Source: Clostridiaceae bacterium
GTDB lineage: Bacteria > Bacillota > Clostridia > Oscillospirales > Acutalibacteraceae
NCBI GenBank assembly: GCA_016292785.1
Contig: JAEDFL010000001.1
Coordinates: 1 to 64,000, forward strand
Length of the DNA: 64,000 nucleotides
Direction of reading: 5' to 3'
How positions within the stretch are numbered: the stretch's first letter is position 1; every line of letters begins with the position of its first letter. The notes under the pieces were generated by a model, which did no database searches, was not told the DNA's origin, and saw only the letters and a program-made list of their open reading frames with translations. The translations under genes were made by a program, and so were the position numbers. This document shows, one piece after another, positions 33,097 to 42,120 of the stretch.

Positions 33097-34689
33097 ATGA
33101 TGGATAATAAGGAAAGAAAAGACGATTTAGGAAATATTGATGAGTTTAATGAAAAGTACAGGCATTATCTTTCTGACGCAGAAGCCGAAGATTCGGAATT
33201 GGTGACCGAAGATGCCGAAACAGTAAGGCTTGATAATGACGAAGAGTACGAAGCGTATGACGAATCAGCCGAAAGTGATGATGAGTATTACGACGAGCCG
33301 GTGAAAAAGCAGAACTTTTTTACTAAAAATAAGTACAAAAATACAAAAATTATTGCTTTATGTCTTGTTATTGTTCTTTTGCTCGGAATAGGAGCCGGTC
33401 TTGTATGGATAATTGTTTCAACAAAGAGCGAGGGCTACGGTGACGACGGAATTGACTACGGTACCATCGACAAGGATTATCTTGTTGACGACAACACTCA
33501 ATTCGAGGTTATGGGCGATATCGACGCCGATTCCCTAAATGCTTTCCTGTATGAGTGGGCAAACAACGGCGGAGAAAAAATGTATAATAAGAATGTAATC
33601 AATGTTCTTCTCTGCGGTGTTGACAGCGAATATAATCTTTGCGATTCTCAGATCCTTGTATCAATTGACAAGAAAAATGAGAAGATCACAATGGTTTCCT
33701 TCCTTCGTGACAGCTGGACTTATATCAGAATGCCTAAAGAGGACGGCACTTATTATGACGAGTATGAAAAGATCAACGCTTCGTATCACGGAGGTCCCGC
33801 AACTCTCAAGCAAACGATAGAAAACAACTATAAAATTAAGATTGACCAGTATGTTTGCGTTGACTTCAAGTCTTTCCCGAAAGTTATTGACGCCATCGGC
33901 GGCGTTACCGTCGAGGTGCAGGACTATGAGGCAGATTATATCCGCAGAACATCAAGTCAGACCGATTTCCCTTACGGTAAGGCAACCTTGAACGGCAAGC
34001 AGGCTCTTATTTACAGCCGAATCCGTCATTGCGACAATGACAGCGATCTCAGCCGTACAAGAAGACAGCGATCGGTTATAAAATCGCTTATCAGCAAGGC
34101 TAAAACTGCGACAAACGGTCAGCTTGTTAATGCTTTCAAGCAGGTTTCGGGTTACCTCAGAACAGGTTATTCTCAGTCAGAGGTACTTTCCCTGATTGCA
34201 ACGGCATATTCGCACAAGTGGATGGATTTTGAAATAGTTGAATACATTATGCCTAATGAGGACTATGTTGAAAGAATAGGCGGATATATCAATTCAACTA
34301 CCTGGGCTTGGACAGTCGATTATCCTCTCTGCGCTCAGAGACTTCAGAACATCCTCTACGGTAAGTCAAATATTGTTCTTGCCGAGGACAGAGTAAGCGC
34401 ACTTGACTTTGTGACCAACAAGCGCAACACTACTGCGGGCAGCTCGGATAACTCTTATGACGACTCCGACAGCTCATATAATGACAACAGCTCATCGGGC
34501 AACGATTATAACAATTACAGCGAGCCTGACACCATTTATGATGAGCCGGATACCGATGCTCCGACCGAACCGGATGAGCCTGTCACTGATGCACCTGTTG
34601 ACGAGCCTGTCGATGAGCCTGTTGATGAAGGTACAGACAGTAACGAAGCCAACGGTGTCCTTTCGGACTTATTTAACAGATTAGACTAA
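33097..34689 (+). CDS. LytR-CpsA-Psr family cell-wall glycopolymer ligase
   Basis: 530-aa LCP protein, which attaches anionic polymers or capsule to peptidoglycan. An acidic cytoplasmic region (1-80) is followed by one membrane segment (about 87-110) and the extracellular LCP domain (about 165-400), with VLLCGVDSEYN, FLRDSWTYIR, KINASYHGG and SRIRHCDND-x-SRTRRQR. The C-terminal 100 residues are a disordered Asp/Ser/Glu/Pro tail with repeated VDEP units. A second start codon directly follows the first (ATG-ATG). Confidence 0.9.
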   Translation: MMDNKERKDDLGNIDEFNEKYRHYLSDAEAEDSELVTEDAETVRLDNDEEYEAYDESAESDDEYYDEPVKKQNFFTKNKYKNTKIIALCLVIVLLLGIGAGLVWIIVSTKSEGYGDDGIDYGTIDKDYLVDDNTQFEVMGDIDADSLNAFLYEWANNGGEKMYNKNVINVLLCGVDSEYNLCDSQILVSIDKKNEKITMVSFLRDSWTYIRMPKEDGTYYDEYEKINASYHGGPATLKQTIENNYKIKIDQYVCVDFKSFPKVIDAIGGVTVEVQDYEADYIRRTSSQTDFPYGKATLNGKQALIYSRIRHCDNDSDLSRTRRQRSVIKSLISKAKTATNGQLVNAFKQVSGYLRTGYSQSEVLSLIATAYSHKWMDFEIVEYIMPNEDYVERIGGYINSTTWAWTVDYPLCAQRLQNILYGKSNIVLAEDRVSALDFVTNKRNTTAGSSDNSYDDSDSSYNDNSSSGNDYNNYSEPDTIYDEPDTDAPTEPDEPVTDAPVDEPVDEPVDEGTDSNEANGVLSDLFNRLD

Positions 34690-34696
34690 AAAATTT

Positions 34697-34732
34697 GGGA
34701 GAAAACCGTTTGAAAGTTTTCTCCCGTTTTTT
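34697..34732. terminator. Bidirectional terminator
   Basis: GGGAGAAAAC ... GTTTTCTCCC plus T-run between the two convergent LCP genes. Confidence 0.88.
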
Positions 34733-34741
34733 ATTCCGTTT

Positions 34742-35878
34742 TTATTCATATATGAAGCTGTGTAAGGCTTCGCTGTTCGCTTCAATATCCGGAACAAGCA
34801 CATCCTGACCGTTGATATATTCGTTTGAATAGCCGTCGTCTGTCGGTATTCTGAACTGATCGTTGCCGTATTTCAGCAGGTTGACCGCGCTGAAAGCCTT
34901 TAACGTCAGTTTAAGCGGTGAAATATCCGTTGTAATAAGCGGCAGTATATTGCTCATAACGGAAAGTGTTGTAAGCGGATTTTGTGACATAACCTTTTTC
35001 AGGATCGAATTCATAACCTTTCGCTGACGCTGAGTTCGGTTGAAATCTGAATCGAGATATCTGATTCTGCAATAGATAAGGGCATAGTCACCGTTAAGAA
35101 TGTTTTCGCCCGAGTGTACCTTTGCGTGGCTTGTCTCGTTGATGAAATCGGCTTCTGCTTCGGTAATATCAACGCTTACTCCGCCGATACCGTCGATTAG
35201 TTTTTCAAACATTTCAAAATCAACCATAACGTAATTGTCAATTCTGACATTGAAATTTTCCGTTATCGTTTCTGTCAGCAGGGGAGCGCCTCCGTAGGAG
35301 TATGCGGCATTAAGCCTTGCGTCCTCATAGCCCGGAATCGAAACCCACAGATCTCGCATAAACGAGGTGAACTTGATCTTCTGATGCTCCTTGTCAATAG
35401 TAACAAGTATCATTGAATCGGATCGTTGAGATGTTCCGTCGGATTTATCACAGCCGATTAAAAGAACGTTGAAATAATCGGGATCGGAGGATAATGAACT
35501 GTTTTGTGACTCAACATAATTTGTCTTTGAGCAGAGGGAATAAACATATCCAAAGCTTCCGACAGGGATTAAAGCAATCAGAAGAAGAAAGATTATAAAT
35601 AATGTTCCACAGCCGCAACCGCAGCCTTTTTTCTTCTTTTTCTTTTTCTGAGCTGTTTTTTGCGGAGGTCTGTTCCGCTGCGGCGAAGGTTCGTTTTGAT
35701 AATTCGGTCGTTCGCCTTCGGAATAGCTTTCAAAAGTTCCGAGCTGCTGCTGATTTCTCAATATTTCCTCGTATTTTTGCTGTGTAAGCCTGTCCTGAAA
35801 ATCCTTTTCGGATTGAGTAATCGGAATTTCTCCTGTATCGTCTTTCTTTTTATAATTCTTAAAATAAATATCGCTCAT
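34742..35878 (-). CDS. Second LytR-CpsA-Psr family ligase
   Basis: 378 aa. Cytoplasmic Gln/Pro-rich N-terminus (1-85) with a KKKKKKKGCGCGCG basic/cysteine patch, one membrane segment (about 92-115), then an LCP domain with VLLIGCDKSDG, SFMRDLWVSI, RLNAAYSYGG and CRIRYLDSDFNRTQRQR. It lacks the long acidic tail of its convergent paralogue. The glycine/cysteine run beside the membrane could be acylated; that is speculation. Same enzymatic role, probably with different acceptor polymer. Confidence 0.9.
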   Translation of the reverse strand: MSDIYFKNYKKKDDTGEIPITQSEKDFQDRLTQQKYEEILRNQQQLGTFESYSEGERPNYQNEPSPQRNRPPQKTAQKKKKKKKGCGCGCGTLFIIFLLLIALIPVGSFGYVYSLCSKTNYVESQNSSLSSDPDYFNVLLIGCDKSDGTSQRSDSMILVTIDKEHQKIKFTSFMRDLWVSIPGYEDARLNAAYSYGGAPLLTETITENFNVRIDNYVMVDFEMFEKLIDGIGGVSVDITEAEADFINETSHAKVHSGENILNGDYALIYCRIRYLDSDFNRTQRQRKVMNSILKKVMSQNPLTTLSVMSNILPLITTDISPLKLTLKAFSAVNLLKYGNDQFRIPTDDGYSNEYINGQDVLVPDIEANSEALHSFIYE

Positions 35879-35984
35879 ATTTTATACACCCACTTCCGTG
35901 ACCGCATCAGCGGTCAGAGCGAGTCTATTTTACTACAAAATAATTCTTTTTACAATACTTTGCAAAAATAAATGATTGATTTAA

Positions 35985-36013
35985 TTGACTTTTATGCGTT
36001 TTTAAATTAAAAT
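35985..36013 (+). promoter_or_regulatory. Promoter of rnpB
   Basis: TTGACT and TAAAAT with a 17-base spacer, about 20 bases before the mature 5' end of RNase P RNA. Confidence 0.65.
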
Positions 36014-36033
36014 AATAATTATTGTTGATTATC

Positions 36034-36366
36034 ATATGGGCAGGTTAGGCAGTTGCATGCTTTTTGCATGAGGAAAGTCCGAGCCCCATAGAGCAGAATA
36101 ACGGCTAACGGCCGCCGAGGGTAACCTTAGGGACAGTGCAACAGAGATATACCGCCGTTTTACGGTAAGGGTGGAAAGGCGAGGTAAGAGCTCACCGATC
36201 GCACGGAAACGTTTCGATCCTGTAAACCCTATTCGGGGCAACACCGACTGATTAGGCTTGCTCGGCCTATTATTTCAAAGGGTGGCTTGAGCTGCGGAGC
36301 AATTCGCAGTCTGGATAGATAATTGCCTTAAATGACAGAACTCGGCTTACAGACCTGCCCGTATGA
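36034..36366 (+). ncRNA. rnpB: RNase P RNA, bacterial class A
   Basis: About 333 nt ribozyme. The ends pair (ATATGGGCAGGT with ACCTGCCCGTAT); GAGGAAAGTCCG near the 5' end and GACAGAACTCGGCTTACAG near the 3' end are the P4-forming conserved regions, and the internal GTGCAACAGAGA ... GGTAAGGGTGGAAAGGCG segment is typical of class A. Partner of RnpA. Confidence 0.95.
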
Positions 36367-36380
36367 TAGTCAGCAATTTA

Positions 36381-36416
36381 ACATTTTATCCCTCACTGAA
36401 TAAAATGTCAGTGAGG
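36381..36416 (+). promoter_or_regulatory. Interlocking alternative stems before the 117-aa gene
   Basis: Stem A pairs ACATTTTAT (36381-36389) with ATAAAATGT (36400-36408), 9 perfect bp. Stem B pairs CCTCACTG (36391-36398) with CAGTGAGG (36409-36416), 8 perfect bp. The arms alternate and there are no free bases for a pseudoknot, so the stems exclude each other. Stem B covers the GAGG of the ribosome binding site; stem A frees it. The layout is that of a switch. Confidence 0.6.
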
Positions 36417-36423
36417 TGATTTT

Positions 36424-36777
36424 ATGCAGCACGCTTTTATTTACGGTCTTGTTGCGGCTTTGAGCTTTATCGGTTTTGTTTCATTGATATATACAGCCTT
36501 GCTGTTTGTTTACCGTCCAAAGGGAAGAAGCAGATACATAATCAAAATTCCTCACGGCTTCGAACAGGGTGATATCGAAACGCTGATTTACGGAGCTTAT
36601 TTTAAAAAAATGGTTTTCGGAGATCTGCTGTTTGACAAGATTGAGATTGATAAATCTGCTCTCAGCGAAGAAGAAAAGATGCTTGTTGACTGTATTTGTG
36701 AGGAAATAGGCTGTTTTACAAGAATTAAAAAAGAAGATTTGTTTATCGGAGAAGAAAATGACGAACGACGACCTTGA
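36424..36777 (+). CDS. Small membrane protein upstream of recD2
   Basis: 117 aa, family not recognised. One N-terminal membrane segment (about 7-29) is followed by a basic stop-transfer region (RPKGRSR) and a cytoplasmic alpha/beta domain ending in an acidic, lysine-rich tail; one short motif is GDIETLIYGAYFKKM. It overlaps recD2 by 20 bases and begins 8 bases after the alternative stems at 36381-36416, so it probably leads a recD2-comF operon. Possible membrane tether or regulator, no function claimed. Confidence 0.65.
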   Translation: MQHAFIYGLVAALSFIGFVSLIYTALLFVYRPKGRSRYIIKIPHGFEQGDIETLIYGAYFKKMVFGDLLFDKIEIDKSALSEEEKMLVDCICEEIGCFTRIKKEDLFIGEENDERRP

Positions 36778-38980
36778 AGAAATCCACGGATATGTTGAAG
36801 AGCTTGTGTTCCGTAAGCCTGAAACCGGGTTTACGGTTCTTGAGCTGTCCTCCGATAAGGAATATATGACCGTTGTCGGCGTTTTGCCCGAAATCTCTGT
36901 CGGAGAAGAGCTGAAGCTCAGGGGAAGATGGGTTATGCATCAGACCTTCGGCAAACAGTTCAAGGCGGAGCTTTGCGAGAGGACTCTCCCGTCAACTGCC
37001 GCCGATTTATACCGTTACCTTGCTTCGGGTGCGGTTAAGGGAATAGGGCCGAAAACAGCACAGAAAATTATTGAAAGATTCGGTGACGAGGCTTTTGAGG
37101 TGCTTGAAAAGCATCCGAAAACACTTGCACTTATCAACGGAATATCTCTTTCAAAGGCTGAAAAAATCTGCAAAGCCTTTAATGAACAGTTTTCTGTCCG
37201 TCAGGTTATGATCGCACTTGAAAGACTTGGTATGACTGCCTCCGAGTGCCTGAAGGTTTATCAGCTATACGGTGCAAATGCCGTTGACGCCGTGCAGATC
37301 AACCCGTATATTCTCTGCTCTGAGGGCATAGGAATCGGTTTTGAACGAGCCGAGCAGATTGCGAACGCTCTTGAGGTCAAGCCGTCTGCACAGTTCCGCT
37401 TTCAGGCAGGCGTAATGCACGTTATTAAGCATAATATCAAAAACGGACATACCTGTTTACCTCGAGAGAAGCTTATTGCTCCGTCGGGAGCTTTGCTCGA
37501 CACAAACTCCGATGAGATCGAAAAAGCAATAGACGCTCTTATTGAACAGCATAAGCTTGAAAGCTTTGTTATGGATGACAAAGAGTTTGTTGCTTTATAC
37601 AAGATTTATTCGGACGAGTTTTCCGCATCCGAACGGATCAAGGTTTTTCTTAAATTTCCGCCTGCGGGCAAGCCAACCTTGCTTCAGGATATTGAAAACA
37701 TTGAACGTGAAGAATGTATTGTATATGATGAAAAGCAAAAGGAAGCTATCGTTAAAGCGGTTGATAAGGGAATACTTATATTGACCGGCGGACCTGGAAC
37801 GGGAAAAACAACAACGCTGAACGGCATTTTAAGGCTGTTTGAGCGTGACGGTCTTGATGTTGCTCTGACCGCTCCTACGGGACGAGCCGCAAAAAGAATG
37901 AGCGAAATCACCGGCAGAGAGGCGAAAACTATTCATCGGTTGCTTGAGGTCGAGTGGGACAAGAACGATAACCCTCAGTTTAAACACAATATGCAGGATC
38001 CGTTAAAAGCGGACGCTGTAATTGTGGACGAGCTTTCTATGGTTGATATATCGCTTTTTTCAAGCCTTTTGAATGCTTTGCCTTTGGGTTGCCGTCTTAT
38101 AATGGTCGGGGATTCGGATCAGCTCCCTGCGGTCGGAGCAGGAAACGTTCTGCATGATCTGATTGATTCCGAAACTCTGCCTGTTGTCGAGCTGAAAAAG
38201 GTTTTCAGACAGGCGATGAAAAGCAGAATTGTCACAAATGCACATGATATCGTCGAGGGCAAGATGCCCGATCTCGGAACTAAGGATAATGACTTTTTCT
38301 TTATGAAAAGATATTCCGATCTTGCCGTTTCAAATACGATTACCGAGCTTTGTTCTCAAAGACTCCCCAAGGCTTACGGCTATGATCCTATAAATGATAT
38401 TCAGGTTCTTTGTCCGTCGAGAAAGGGCGAATGCGGCAGTATAAATCTGAATAAAAGGCTTCAAGCGGTTTTAAATCCTCCGTCAAGGGACAAGCGTGAG
38501 GTCACTCTTGCGGGACGGGTTCTTCGCGAGGGAGATAAGGTAATGCAGATCAAGAATAATTATGACATTATCTGGACAAAGGGCAAGGAGGAAGGAAGCG
38601 GAATTTTTAACGGAGATATAGGTGTTATCGAAAAGATTGATGTTGTTTCGTCCGCTTTTTCTGTCAATTATGAAGACAAGAATGCAGTTTATTCCTTTGA
38701 AAATGCCAATGAGATCGAGCATGCATATGCCTGCACGGTTCATAAAAGTCAGGGCAATGAGTTCAAGGCTGTCGTTATGCCCGTTTTCAACGTTATACCG
38801 AATCTTTGTTACAGGAATCTGTTGTATACTGCCGTTACAAGGGCAAAAAGCATTATGATCCTTGTCGGCTCGGAGGATACGGTTTATAAAATGACAGCCA
38901 ACAACAGCAGAACAAAAAGATACACCGCTTTAAAGCATTTTTTGACCTGCTCGGGGGATGAAGATGAAGGATTTATTTAA
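36758..38980 (+). CDS. recD2: RecD2-type SF1B DNA helicase
   Basis: 740-aa 5'-3' helicase of the RecD2/TraA-like group that acts without RecBC. N-terminal OB domain (1-90), helix-hairpin-helix region (GPKTAQKIIERFGDEAFEVL, about 98-117), Walker A GGPGTGKTTTL (about 345-355), Walker B VDELSMVD, then GDSDQLPAVGAGN, and the C-terminal HKSQGNEF and TAVTRAK motifs. The AAA start overlaps the upstream small gene and its end overlaps comF by 23 bases, pointing to a repair/competence operon. Confidence 0.93.
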   Translation: MTNDDLEEIHGYVEELVFRKPETGFTVLELSSDKEYMTVVGVLPEISVGEELKLRGRWVMHQTFGKQFKAELCERTLPSTAADLYRYLASGAVKGIGPKTAQKIIERFGDEAFEVLEKHPKTLALINGISLSKAEKICKAFNEQFSVRQVMIALERLGMTASECLKVYQLYGANAVDAVQINPYILCSEGIGIGFERAEQIANALEVKPSAQFRFQAGVMHVIKHNIKNGHTCLPREKLIAPSGALLDTNSDEIEKAIDALIEQHKLESFVMDDKEFVALYKIYSDEFSASERIKVFLKFPPAGKPTLLQDIENIEREECIVYDEKQKEAIVKAVDKGILILTGGPGTGKTTTLNGILRLFERDGLDVALTAPTGRAAKRMSEITGREAKTIHRLLEVEWDKNDNPQFKHNMQDPLKADAVIVDELSMVDISLFSSLLNALPLGCRLIMVGDSDQLPAVGAGNVLHDLIDSETLPVVELKKVFRQAMKSRIVTNAHDIVEGKMPDLGTKDNDFFFMKRYSDLAVSNTITELCSQRLPKAYGYDPINDIQVLCPSRKGECGSINLNKRLQAVLNPPSRDKREVTLAGRVLREGDKVMQIKNNYDIIWTKGKEEGSGIFNGDIGVIEKIDVVSSAFSVNYEDKNAVYSFENANEIEHAYACTVHKSQGNEFKAVVMPVFNVIPNLCYRNLLYTAVTRAKSIMILVGSEDTVYKMTANNSRTKRYTALKHFLTCSGDEDEGFI

Positions 38981-39680
38981 GGATGTCTCTGTTTTTGTTT
39001 CCTCACTTTTCTTCCCTAATCGCTGTATTTTCTGCGACGGGCTAATTGCTCCGTTTGACGATTACTGCGAATGCTGTGCCGAACAAATTCCGTTCATCAA
39101 GGGAGAAATATGTAATCATTGCGGCTCGGCAATGGAAGACTGTCAATGCGACAAAAAGAAGTCCGTCAATTATTCCGCCGTTGCGGCACCTCTTTATTAT
39201 GAGGGAGATGTAAAAAGCTGTATTCAACGCTTTAAATTCAAGGACGACCGTAATATTTCAAAGCCGCTTGCAAGGCTGATGTTTGACGCTTTGAAGGAAA
39301 ACTTTGCTGACATTTCCTTTGATTATGTAACCTATGTTCCGATGTACCGGAAAAGAGAGCGTGAAAGAGGCTTCAATCAAAGTCGCTTGCTTGCCCGCGA
39401 GATTTCCGAGCTGTGCGGTATTACCTTTGCGGATAAAATGCTTGTCAAGCTCTACGACACCGACAATCAGCATGAATGTTCGGGACTTGAGAGGACGGGT
39501 AATCTGATCGGCGTTTTTGACGTTGACGGTAAAACAGATATTACCGATAAAACCGTTCTTTTGATCGACGATGTAAAGACTTCGGGCGCAACGCTTAACG
39601 AGTGCGGAAAAATGTTATATTTAAACGGTGCAAAAAGCGTTATTTGCTTGACTGCGGCAGTAAGAAATAGTAAAATATAA
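38958..39680 (+). CDS. comF: ComF family phosphoribosyltransferase-like protein
   Basis: 240 aa. An N-terminal zinc-finger region with four CxxC pairs (CIFC, CECC, CNHC, CQC; residues 20-60) precedes a PRTase domain with the PRPP loop LLIDDVKTSGATL (about 195-207) and RERERGFNQSRLLA. ComF aids DNA uptake in transformable bacteria, and ComF-like proteins also occur in non-competent species. Start at 38958 or the in-frame ATG at 38964, both after a CGGGGG ribosome binding site inside recD2. Confidence 0.9.
   Translation: MKMKDLFKDVSVFVSSLFFPNRCIFCDGLIAPFDDYCECCAEQIPFIKGEICNHCGSAMEDCQCDKKKSVNYSAVAAPLYYEGDVKSCIQRFKFKDDRNISKPLARLMFDALKENFADISFDYVTYVPMYRKRERERGFNQSRLLAREISELCGITFADKMLVKLYDTDNQHECSGLERTGNLIGVFDVDGKTDITDKTVLLIDDVKTSGATLNECGKMLYLNGAKSVICLTAAVRNSKI
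39648..39676 (+). promoter_or_regulatory. Sigma-A promoter for lemA-TPM genes
   Basis: TTGACT and TAAAAT with a 17-base spacer, inside the end of comF; transcription starts in the gap before lemA. Confidence 0.5.
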
Positions 39681-39721
39681 TAGACAATTATGTTACAAAT
39701 CATTTTTGGAGGAATAGTTCT

Positions 39722-40294
39722 ATGAAAGGTAAAAAAACTTTAATAATCATTCTTGCCGTTGTAGCCGTGATCGGTATTCTTATCGGCTCGGTTGCAGGAA
39801 GCTACAATTCACTTGTTGACGCTCAGACGGCTGTTGAAACAAAGCAGGCTGATATTCAGACTCAGCTTCAGCGCAGAGCCGACCTTATCCCTAACTTTGT
39901 TGAAACAGTAAAGGGATACACAAAGTATGAGCAGGATACCCTTACCGCTGTTACCGAGGCGAGAGCCAAGGTCGGTAAGGCAACGGACGCACAGAGTCTT
40001 TCTGAGGCTAACGATGAGCTTGACAGAGCTATTTCCGTATGGGTTAACGCCGTAACGGAAGCATATCCCGACCTTAAAGCAAATTCTAATTATATTGCCC
40101 TGCAGGATGAGCTGGCAGGAACCGAAAACAGAATTGCCGTTGCCCGAAAGGACTATAACGAAGCTGTTCAGAGCTATAATTCTATGATTAGAAAATTCCC
40201 TAAGAATATTATTGCAAGTATGTTTAACTTTGAAAAAGCAGAGTTTTTCCAGGCAAACGATGACGCTCAAAGTGTACCGAAAGTGGAGTTTTAA
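39722..40294 (+). CDS. lemA: LemA family membrane protein
   Basis: 190 aa. One N-terminal membrane segment (about 7-24) followed by a four-helix coiled-coil domain with SYNSLVDAQTAVETKQADIQ, QLQRRADLIPNFVETVKGY and ENRIAVARKDYNEAVQSYN, the LemA signature. It lies four bases ahead of the TPM gene, a pairing common in Firmicutes. Its function is not known beyond likely envelope stress or remodelling. Confidence 0.93.
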   Translation: MKGKKTLIIILAVVAVIGILIGSVAGSYNSLVDAQTAVETKQADIQTQLQRRADLIPNFVETVKGYTKYEQDTLTAVTEARAKVGKATDAQSLSEANDELDRAISVWVNAVTEAYPDLKANSNYIALQDELAGTENRIAVARKDYNEAVQSYNSMIRKFPKNIIASMFNFEKAEFFQANDDAQSVPKVEF

Positions 40295-40297
40295 ATT

Positions 40298-41059
40298 ATG
40301 AAAAAAATCTTTACGGCTATTGCTGCGATTATTATTGTTGTATCGTTATTGACAATAACCGTGTCGGCTGTCAATATTCCTGAACCTAAGGATAACTTCT
40401 TTGTAAATGATTTTGCCGACGTTATTTCAGCGAAGGATGAACAGAAAATGCAGGCTCAGGGCGAAGCACTTTATAAAAAATGCGGCGCTCAGGTTGTTGT
40501 TGCAACTGTTAAAACCCTTGACGGCTCAAATATTGAATCCTATTCTCTTGAAATGGCTCGGAAATGGAAGATAGGCTCCGATGAGAATGACGACGGTATT
40601 CTTTTGCTCCTTGCCGTTGAAGAACGAAAGGTCAGAATTGAAGTCGGTTACGGACTTGAGGGCGCTTTGCCCGACAGCAAAACCGGCAGGATACTTGACA
40701 CCTACGGTATTGAGCACTTTAAGAAAGACGATTTCTCGACAGGTCTTACTGCGGTTTATAATTCCCTTGCCAACGAGGTTTGCATCGAAAAGGGGATAGA
40801 GCCTGATGAAAATTACAAGGGAGTTTCAGAAGATAATACAACTGTATCTGATAATATTGTCATGTTAATTATATTATCATTTATAGTTTTTTGCTTTATT
40901 ATTCCGTTATTCGGAAAGCGCAGACGAGGTGTATTCTTCTTCCCGCCCCACGGCGGCGGCTTCGGCGGAAGCGGAGGATTTTCCGGCGGTAGCAGCGGAG
41001 GAGGCTTCTCGGGTGGAGGCGGCTCCTTCGGCGGCGGAGGATCTTCAAGAGGTTTTTAA
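40298..41059 (+). CDS. TPM-domain protein (YgcG type) with Gly-rich tail
   Basis: 253 aa. Signal peptide (1-24), extracellular TPM domain (about 30-160; NFFVNDFADVIS, GSDENDDGILLLLA, RIEVGYGLEGALPD), one membrane segment (about 187-206) and a cytoplasmic tail composed almost only of Gly, Ser and Phe. TPM domains act in photosystem and envelope quality control in plants and bacteria; here coupling to LemA suggests a joint envelope complex. Confidence 0.9.
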   Translation: MKKIFTAIAAIIIVVSLLTITVSAVNIPEPKDNFFVNDFADVISAKDEQKMQAQGEALYKKCGAQVVVATVKTLDGSNIESYSLEMARKWKIGSDENDDGILLLLAVEERKVRIEVGYGLEGALPDSKTGRILDTYGIEHFKKDDFSTGLTAVYNSLANEVCIEKGIEPDENYKGVSEDNTTVSDNIVMLIILSFIVFCFIIPLFGKRRRGVFFFPPHGGGFGGSGGFSGGSSGGGFSGGGGSFGGGGSSRGF

Positions 41060-41082
41060 TTATTACGAAAGGGGGCTTGATT

Positions 41083-42117
41083 ATGCTCGGAACTAAAATC
41101 GGTATTGATCTCGGCACAACGTCAATCATTGCTAATGTTGACGGTAAGGGCATTAAGATAAACGAGCCCTCGGTAATAGTCTACGACACCTTTGATGAAA
41201 AAGTAAAGGCGATCGGAAGCGAAGCTTATAAAATGCTCGGCAAAACACCGGATTCACTGACGGCGGTTTGCCCGATCAGGGACGGATATATTTTCGATTA
41301 TGACGCACTTGAACAGATGATGTGCTATTTTATTCAGAAAATCTGTGGCAACCGTATTTTTAAACCTAATATTGTTGCCTGCGTTCCGTCAAAAACAAAC
41401 GATATTGAAAAAGTAACTGTCACGGATCTGCTGATCTCCTCGGGTGCGGCAAGAGCCTGTGTTATTGAAGAACCGTTGGCGGCGGCTCTCGGCGCAGGAG
41501 TGAGTATGAAGGATCCCGAAGGTCACCTGATCGTCGATATCGGCGGCGGAACGACCGACATTGCAGTAATAACAAGAGGCTGTGTTTCAATTTCGGATTC
41601 GGTTGATATCGCAGGAAACACCTTTGACGATGATATTTGCAGATTTACAAGGCGTGAGCGAGACACGATAATCGGCAATATAACTGCCGAAAAGGTCAAA
41701 AAACAGGTCGGTGCGGCAAAGTTTCTTGACGCTGAGCTTGCCGTCCGTGCTGTCGGAAAGGATTATATCACCAAGTTTCCCAAAAGCATTGAGCTTACTT
41801 CAACAGATATTTTCCTCTGTATAAGAGAGCATCTTGAAAAAATCACCGACAGTGTTAAATATCTGCTTTCACGCACTCAGCCTGAGCTGGTTGCCGATAT
41901 TATCAAAAACGGTATGATCATTACAGGCGGCGGAGCAAATATCCGAGGAATTGACGACTATTTCCGTGACAAATTCGGCTTTAATGTTTATTGCGCCGAC
42001 CTTCCGGAATGTTGCGTTGCAAACGGACTCGGAGTTGTCCTTGACGATATAAAAATTCTTGAAGAAAACGGATATGTTTTCCGTTCCTATGCTGATATGA
42101 ATGATTTTGAGGTGTAA
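41083..42117 (+). CDS. MreB/Mbl-type actin homologue
   Basis: 344-aa bacterial actin that positions wall synthesis. Phosphate-1 motif IGIDLGTTSI (about 5-14), EEPLAAALG, phosphate-2 DIGGGTTDIAV (about 149-159) and adenosine motif ITGGGANIRGI. ATG at 41083 follows AAAGGGGGC. No mreC or mreD follows; an esterase gene does, four bases later. This looks like a second, stand-alone MreB-family copy such as Mbl or MreBH; which one cannot be told. Confidence 0.88.
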   Translation: MLGTKIGIDLGTTSIIANVDGKGIKINEPSVIVYDTFDEKVKAIGSEAYKMLGKTPDSLTAVCPIRDGYIFDYDALEQMMCYFIQKICGNRIFKPNIVACVPSKTNDIEKVTVTDLLISSGAARACVIEEPLAAALGAGVSMKDPEGHLIVDIGGGTTDIAVITRGCVSISDSVDIAGNTFDDDICRFTRRERDTIIGNITAEKVKKQVGAAKFLDAELAVRAVGKDYITKFPKSIELTSTDIFLCIREHLEKITDSVKYLLSRTQPELVADIIKNGMIITGGGANIRGIDDYFRDKFGFNVYCADLPECCVANGLGVVLDDIKILEENGYVFRSYADMNDFEV

Positions 42118-42120
42118 AAA

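Noticed and set aside
35899..35916. TGACCGC-ATCA-GCGGTCA hairpin upstream of the second LCP gene
   Set aside because: A 7-bp hairpin without T-run or overlap with a start; could be an operator but there is no second copy to support that.
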